Positions 50,461 to 54,385 of a stretch of 54,385 nt of DNA are shown here, piece by piece; positions within the stretch are counted from its first letter, which is position 1, and the number at the start of each line of letters is the position of its first letter. Source of the DNA: an uncultured Clostridia bacterium (GTDB taxonomy: Bacteria; Bacillota; Clostridia; TANB77; CAG-508). Where the stretch lies: assembly GCA_944391015.1 (NCBI GenBank), contig CALXRZ010000005.1, positions 1 to 54,385 on the forward strand, written 5' to 3'. A program made the position numbers and the translations under genes. The notes beneath the pieces are model-generated. The model did no database searches. It saw only the letters and a list, made by a program, of their open reading frames with translations, and had not been told where the DNA came from.

Positions 50461-52431
50461 TTAGTCTATATTTAATACAGGATTTTCAGAGTTTAAGTTT
50501 AATGTTCTATCAGTGCCTTTCTTTACACCATCAATAAATACTTTAATAGTTATTGTTCCTTTTCCAGATACCGGTACAGTGATATTAGTTGCATCTTTTC
50601 TTTGAGTCTCTTTATAAACAACTTCATCATTTACTCTAACCTCTAGTTCGACTGTTGGGTTTATCTCAGTACCTGTTTCATCTACGTCTATTACACCACC
50701 TGTTAGCGATTTTAAATTTATATTTACAGTCCCCTCTTTTATTTCTTGTATTTTATTTACCGTAAGTGTTACTTCTGTTCCCTCGTCTACTGTTGTGCCT
50801 ACGTCTAAACTTTGTTTTAATACAACGCCATCATCTTTACTTGTGTCTTCTTCATATACTATATCCACTTCAAAACCTAAATCTGTTAGTGTTTTCTTTG
50901 CATCTGCTTCTTTATCACCAACAACGTGTTCCATTGTTATTTGTTTTATTCCTGTACTTACATATATTGTAACTGTTTCACCTGCATTGACTTTTTCGTC
51001 TGCTTCTGGGTCTTGTCTAATTACATATCCTGCTTGAACTTTGCTATTTGCCTCTTCTACAACTTTTACTTCAAATTCTTCTGCTTTAACTTCTTGCTCT
51101 GCCTCTTCTCTTGTCTTTCCCACAACATCAGGTACAATCTTTATATTTTCCCCTTTGCTAATTACAATTTTAACTGTTGAACCATCTTTTACTAGGTATC
51201 CGTCTACAAATTGTGGTTCTTGTGAAATTACTTTGCCAGCCTCTACATCTGAACTAAATTCTTCTGTAACTTCTAGTTGTAACCCTGCATTTGTTGCAGC
51301 CTGCTCTGCCTCTGCTTTTGTCATATTTACAAAATTTGGTAAGTTTACATCATCTACTCTTCCCCAATTTAATATAGCCTGTGTTCCAAAGAAGCCTATT
51401 ACTGGTATTAGTATTATTAAAAGAATTATAAGTATATATTTTACTGCTTTATGCTTTGCAAAAAACTCACCTAATTTGCCTTTTTTCTTTTTTTCGTTAT
51501 CTGCTTCTTTAGAGCTTTCTCTATTATTTGTTTCTACATCTTTTATAGTATCTATTCTTTGTGTATATGCCATTTCATTTGAAGATGTATGTACAAAGTC
51601 TCCATCTGGGTTTTTAAGTGCCATATTCAAATCTTTTAACATTTCTGTAGCCGATTGATAACGTAAGTTCACGTCTTTTTCCATTGCTTTCATTATTATT
51701 TTATTAACTGAATATGGTATTGATGGGTTTAGTTTTATTGGTTCCACTGGTTTTTCTTGCATATGTTTTAAAGCAATTGATACTGGTGTATCTGCATCGA
51801 ATGGTACTCTGCCTGTTAACATTTCATACATTACGACACCTAGCGAATATAAATCTGATTTTGCGTCAGTATATCCACCTCTTGCGTGTTCAGGTGAGAA
51901 ATAATGTACAGAGCCTATTGTTGTTCCAAATGCTGTTATTGTTGAATTAGATACAGCTTTTGCAATTCCAAAGTCTGTAACTTTAGCAATTCCATCCTCT
52001 GTAATTATTATATTGTGTGGCTTTATATCTCTATGTATTATATTATTTTTATGTGCCACCTCTAAAGCTGATGCAATTTGTATTGCAATATTTAGCGACC
52101 ATTTCCAAGGAAGTACGCCATCTTCATCTATTATTTGTTTTAATGTTTTTCCTTGTATTAGTTCCATTACAATATAATAAATGTTGTCTTGATGTCCTAC
52201 ATCATAGATTGATACAATGTTTTGATGAGCTAAACTTGCTGCTGATTGTGCTTCTGTGTTAAATCTTCTTATAAATTCCTCATCAGTTGTAAATTCTTCT
52301 CTTAGTACTTTTATAGCTACATATCTTTTTAATACTTGGTCTTGAGCCTTATATACTGTAGCCATACCTCCCTTACCAATTATCTCTAGTATTTCATACC
52401 TATTCCCTATTATTTTTCCCTCTAGGTTCAT
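50461..52431 (-). CDS. prkC: Serine/threonine protein kinase PrkC with PASTA domains
   Basis: 656 residues. Cytosolic kinase domain about 10-270: GKGGMATVYKA (P-loop), AIKVL (Lys), HRDIKPHN (catalytic) and DFGIAK. Membrane segment about 333-353. Three extracellular PASTA repeats follow (about 358-560), then a C-terminal beta domain. Members sense muropeptides and lipid II and control cell-wall synthesis, dormancy exit and biofilm. Overlapping operon with prpC upstream (17 bp gap), its matching phosphatase. Start ATG after AGGAGAAGATTTTTT. Confidence 0.96.
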   Translation of the reverse strand: MNLEGKIIGNRYEILEIIGKGGMATVYKAQDQVLKRYVAIKVLREEFTTDEEFIRRFNTEAQSAASLAHQNIVSIYDVGHQDNIYYIVMELIQGKTLKQIIDEDGVLPWKWSLNIAIQIASALEVAHKNNIIHRDIKPHNIIITEDGIAKVTDFGIAKAVSNSTITAFGTTIGSVHYFSPEHARGGYTDAKSDLYSLGVVMYEMLTGRVPFDADTPVSIALKHMQEKPVEPIKLNPSIPYSVNKIIMKAMEKDVNLRYQSATEMLKDLNMALKNPDGDFVHTSSNEMAYTQRIDTIKDVETNNRESSKEADNEKKKKGKLGEFFAKHKAVKYILIILLIILIPVIGFFGTQAILNWGRVDDVNLPNFVNMTKAEAEQAATNAGLQLEVTEEFSSDVEAGKVISQEPQFVDGYLVKDGSTVKIVISKGENIKIVPDVVGKTREEAEQEVKAEEFEVKVVEEANSKVQAGYVIRQDPEADEKVNAGETVTIYVSTGIKQITMEHVVGDKEADAKKTLTDLGFEVDIVYEEDTSKDDGVVLKQSLDVGTTVDEGTEVTLTVNKIQEIKEGTVNINLKSLTGGVIDVDETGTEINPTVELEVRVNDEVVYKETQRKDATNITVPVSGKGTITIKVFIDGVKKGTDRTLNLNSENPVLNID

Positions 52432-52447
52432 AAAAAATCTTCTCCTC

Positions 52448-53170
52448 TTAATTTATTATAATAACAGTAATATTGTCATATCCACCTGCTGAATTTGCTT
52501 CATTTACTAAATTATTAGTTGCTGTATTTATATCTTGTTTTACTAATTCATATATTCTTTTTTCTTCTACCATATTCGTTAAACCATCTGAACACATTAT
52601 AAATATATCACCTTTTTCAAAGTTTCTTGCTCTTAAATCTGGTTCAACATATGGTGTACAGCCTAGTGCTCTTGTTAGCATATTCTTTTTTGGATGTACT
52701 TTTGCCTCTTCTCTAGTAATTTTTTTATCTTCAACTAATTGTTGTACATAGCTATGATCCTTTGTCAGCTTTCGTATAACATCTTTTCTTATTCTATATA
52801 TTCTGCTGTCTCCTATGTGACCAATATATGCTTTATTATTATATATTAAGCAAATTTCTAAAGTAGTACCCATACCCTCTAATTCTTGTACTTCTTTTGA
52901 TTTTTCGTATACTACCATATTAGCATATTCTACGGCATCTCCTATAAGTTTTAATATTTCTTCTTTTTGACTAAAATTATTACTAAAGTTATTTTCTATA
53001 TATTTTCTTGCAGAGTCTACAGCAAGTTTGCTTGCTACTTCTCCACCTTTATATCCACCCATTCCATCAGCTAATATATATAGCTTAGGTATGGAATTTT
53101 CTTCGGAAGTGTAGTAATAGTCTTGGTTTATTTCTCTAACTTTTCCTATGTCTGTTTTAGCAAAAACCAT
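52448..53170 (-). CDS. prpC: PP2C-type protein phosphatase PrpC
   Basis: Stp1-like metal-dependent phosphatase that removes phosphate from PrkC and its targets. 240 residues from the ATG at 53170 (MVFAKTDIGKVREINQD, the family start; AGGTTAGGTTT upstream); the open frame further up overlaps the end of rlmN. Metal-binding motifs: REINQDYYY, ILADGMGGYKGGE, GDSRIYRI, MCSDGLTNM and GGYDNITVI. All catalytic Asp are present. Confidence 0.96.
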   Translation of the reverse strand: MVFAKTDIGKVREINQDYYYTSEENSIPKLYILADGMGGYKGGEVASKLAVDSARKYIENNFSNNFSQKEEILKLIGDAVEYANMVVYEKSKEVQELEGMGTTLEICLIYNNKAYIGHIGDSRIYRIRKDVIRKLTKDHSYVQQLVEDKKITREEAKVHPKKNMLTRALGCTPYVEPDLRARNFEKGDIFIMCSDGLTNMVEEKRIYELVKQDINTATNNLVNEANSAGGYDNITVIIIN

Positions 53171-53190
53171 AATTAAACCTAACCTTTCAT

Positions 53191-54219
53191 TTATTCTTCT
53201 TTTAAGCTTTTTCGTCTTAATTGTCCACACGCTGCATCTATATCCGACCCTAGTTCTCTTCTTATTGTTGCTACAATGCCATTTTTATTTAAAAAATCTC
53301 TAAATTTTATAATATTTTCATTCGTACTTTTTACATAATTTCCATTTTCTATTTTATTTATCGGAATTAAGTTTACGTGGCATAACATACCTTTAAGTAA
53401 TTTTACCAATTCTTTTGCATCATCCAAATTATCATTATTATCCTTTGCTAAAGCATATTCAAATGAAATTCTTTTATTGGTCTTGTTTATATAATATTTG
53501 CACGCTTCCATTAGTTCTTTTATATTATACCTATTATTTATTGGCATCATACTACTACGTTTTTCATCATTAGTAGCGTGAAGCGATATTGACAATGTGC
53601 ATTGCAATTCTTCATCTGCAAATTTATATATCATAGGTACTAGTCCACTTGATGAAATGCTTATATGTCTTGCTCCTATGTTTAGTCCCTTTTGGTTATT
53701 TATTATTTTTATTGCTTTCATTACATTATCGTAATTGTCAAATGGTTCGCCTATTCCCATAAATACTATATTTGATATTTTATCTCCAATATCCTGCTCT
53801 ACTGCTAAGACTTGTTCCACAATTTCTCCACAAGTTAGGCTTCTTATGAATTTTATTCCTGTAGAAGCACAGAATTTGCACCCCATTTTGCAACCTATTT
53901 GTGAAGATACGCATATTGTTTTTCCGTGGTGATATTCCATCAAAACACTTTCTATTGCATTTCCGTCTAATACATCAAATAAGTATTTTTTTGTTCCATC
54001 TGAAGCTTCTTGTTTTTTTAGAATTTTGAAATTGCACATTGTATATTCTTTTTTTAGTTTTTCTCTAAGCTCTATAGATAAATTTGTCATTTCATCAAAT
54101 TCTTTTACTTTATCTACATATATCCATTTAAAAATTTGCTCTGCCCTATATTTCTTTTCTCCCAAAGCAAGAAGTTCATTTTGTAATTCATCTAAATTAT
54201 ATTCTTTTATATTTTTCAC
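53191..54219 (-). CDS. rlmN: Dual-specificity RNA methyltransferase RlmN
   Basis: Radical SAM enzyme that methylates A2503 of 23S rRNA and A37 of some tRNAs. 342 residues. The cluster motif CKMGCKFC has C110, C114 and C117; the second conserved Cys near the C-terminus is in DAACGQL. GTG start at 54219 (an AGAGG word lies about 15-20 bases upstream, rather far). First gene of the rlmN-prpC-prkC-rsgA-rpe block. Sequence right of it (54220-54385) shows no gene. Confidence 0.96.
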   Translation of the reverse strand: MKNIKEYNLDELQNELLALGEKKYRAEQIFKWIYVDKVKEFDEMTNLSIELREKLKKEYTMCNFKILKKQEASDGTKKYLFDVLDGNAIESVLMEYHHGKTICVSSQIGCKMGCKFCASTGIKFIRSLTCGEIVEQVLAVEQDIGDKISNIVFMGIGEPFDNYDNVMKAIKIINNQKGLNIGARHISISSSGLVPMIYKFADEELQCTLSISLHATNDEKRSSMMPINNRYNIKELMEACKYYINKTNKRISFEYALAKDNNDNLDDAKELVKLLKGMLCHVNLIPINKIENGNYVKSTNENIIKFRDFLNKNGIVATIRRELGSDIDAACGQLRRKSLKEE

Positions 54220-54385
54220 TGTAATTTTTATACCTCTTTTATGATGTTTCCTAACTTATATCACATTTTGCATTGTTTTTCAATAGGTTTTTTATCCTAC
54301 TTTATTTTCGTCAATTGAAAAAGTAAATTCTATTCAATAAAAAACAAATATAAATTAATACTAAATTAACAGTTATTGTAAGATT

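Noticed and set aside
1..54385. CRISPR array
   Set aside because: No series of regularly spaced identical repeats was seen. The direct repeats found (16719, 46080) are only pairs.

Overview
The window is AT-rich, densely coding DNA from a spore-forming anaerobic member of the Clostridia, probably an uncultured low-GC gut-type lineage. The evidence is an intact spoIIAA-spoIIAB-sigF cluster with spoIID and spoIIQ, a 26-residue SpoVM, a T-box in front of valS, Gram-positive style Ser/Thr kinase and phosphatase genes, a sortase with an IPQTG-anchored substrate, and strong AGGAGG-type ribosome binding sites. Genus cannot be set from this sequence alone.

Layout. 1-8 kb (minus): a structured inverted-repeat element, dnaE, and addA, which has a one-base insertion inside its Walker A motif. 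8-12 kb (minus): spoIIQ, spoIID, sigF, spoIIAB, spoIIAA. 12.3-16.6 kb: a plus-strand amidohydrolase with a Cys-rich insertion, facing a minus-strand group of a GNAT acetyltransferase, two overlapping radical SAM/SPASM genes and, downstream, a 23-codon ORF with a CGC motif. I read this as a candidate RiPP (modified peptide) locus. 16.9-22.4 kb: a helical protein of unknown function, valS with its T-box, and an AAA-ATPase/nuclease-like gene. 22.6-28.2 kb: a glycogen module (DUF4912 protein, GH57 branching-type enzyme, alpha-glucan phosphorylase). 28.4-32.4 kb (minus): MFS transporter, short dprA, folD, ylmH.

32.6-43.3 kb: a von Willebrand A surface protein with an IPQTG sortase signal, tRNA-His and tRNA-Gln, then an integrated element of about 8 kb inserted at the 3' end of tRNA-Gln, then the sortase gene. 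The element carries a P4-type primase/helicase, two XRE regulators, a KGG-motif phage protein, prepilin-like small proteins and a serine recombinase broken by a frameshift. It ends in a 12-bp copy of the tRNA-Gln 3' end, and it now separates the sortase from its likely substrate.

43.4-54.2 kb: HIT protein, an alaS that lacks the usual C-terminal domains, spoVM, nth, a small Cys-rich protein, a polymer-forming membrane protein, then the conserved block rpe-rsgA-prkC-prpC-rlmN (minus). The last 166 bases (54220-54385) show no gene.

Two window-wide themes stand out. First, short dispersed repeats with a GGGGACRGGCYTG core, at least two of them in the loop of a perfect hairpin, sit between genes, one of them inside the spoIIA cluster. 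Second, at least four reading frames (addA, recombinase, KGG protein, a small membrane protein) look broken by one- or two-base indels, so assembly indel error must be excluded before calling any of them a pseudogene.
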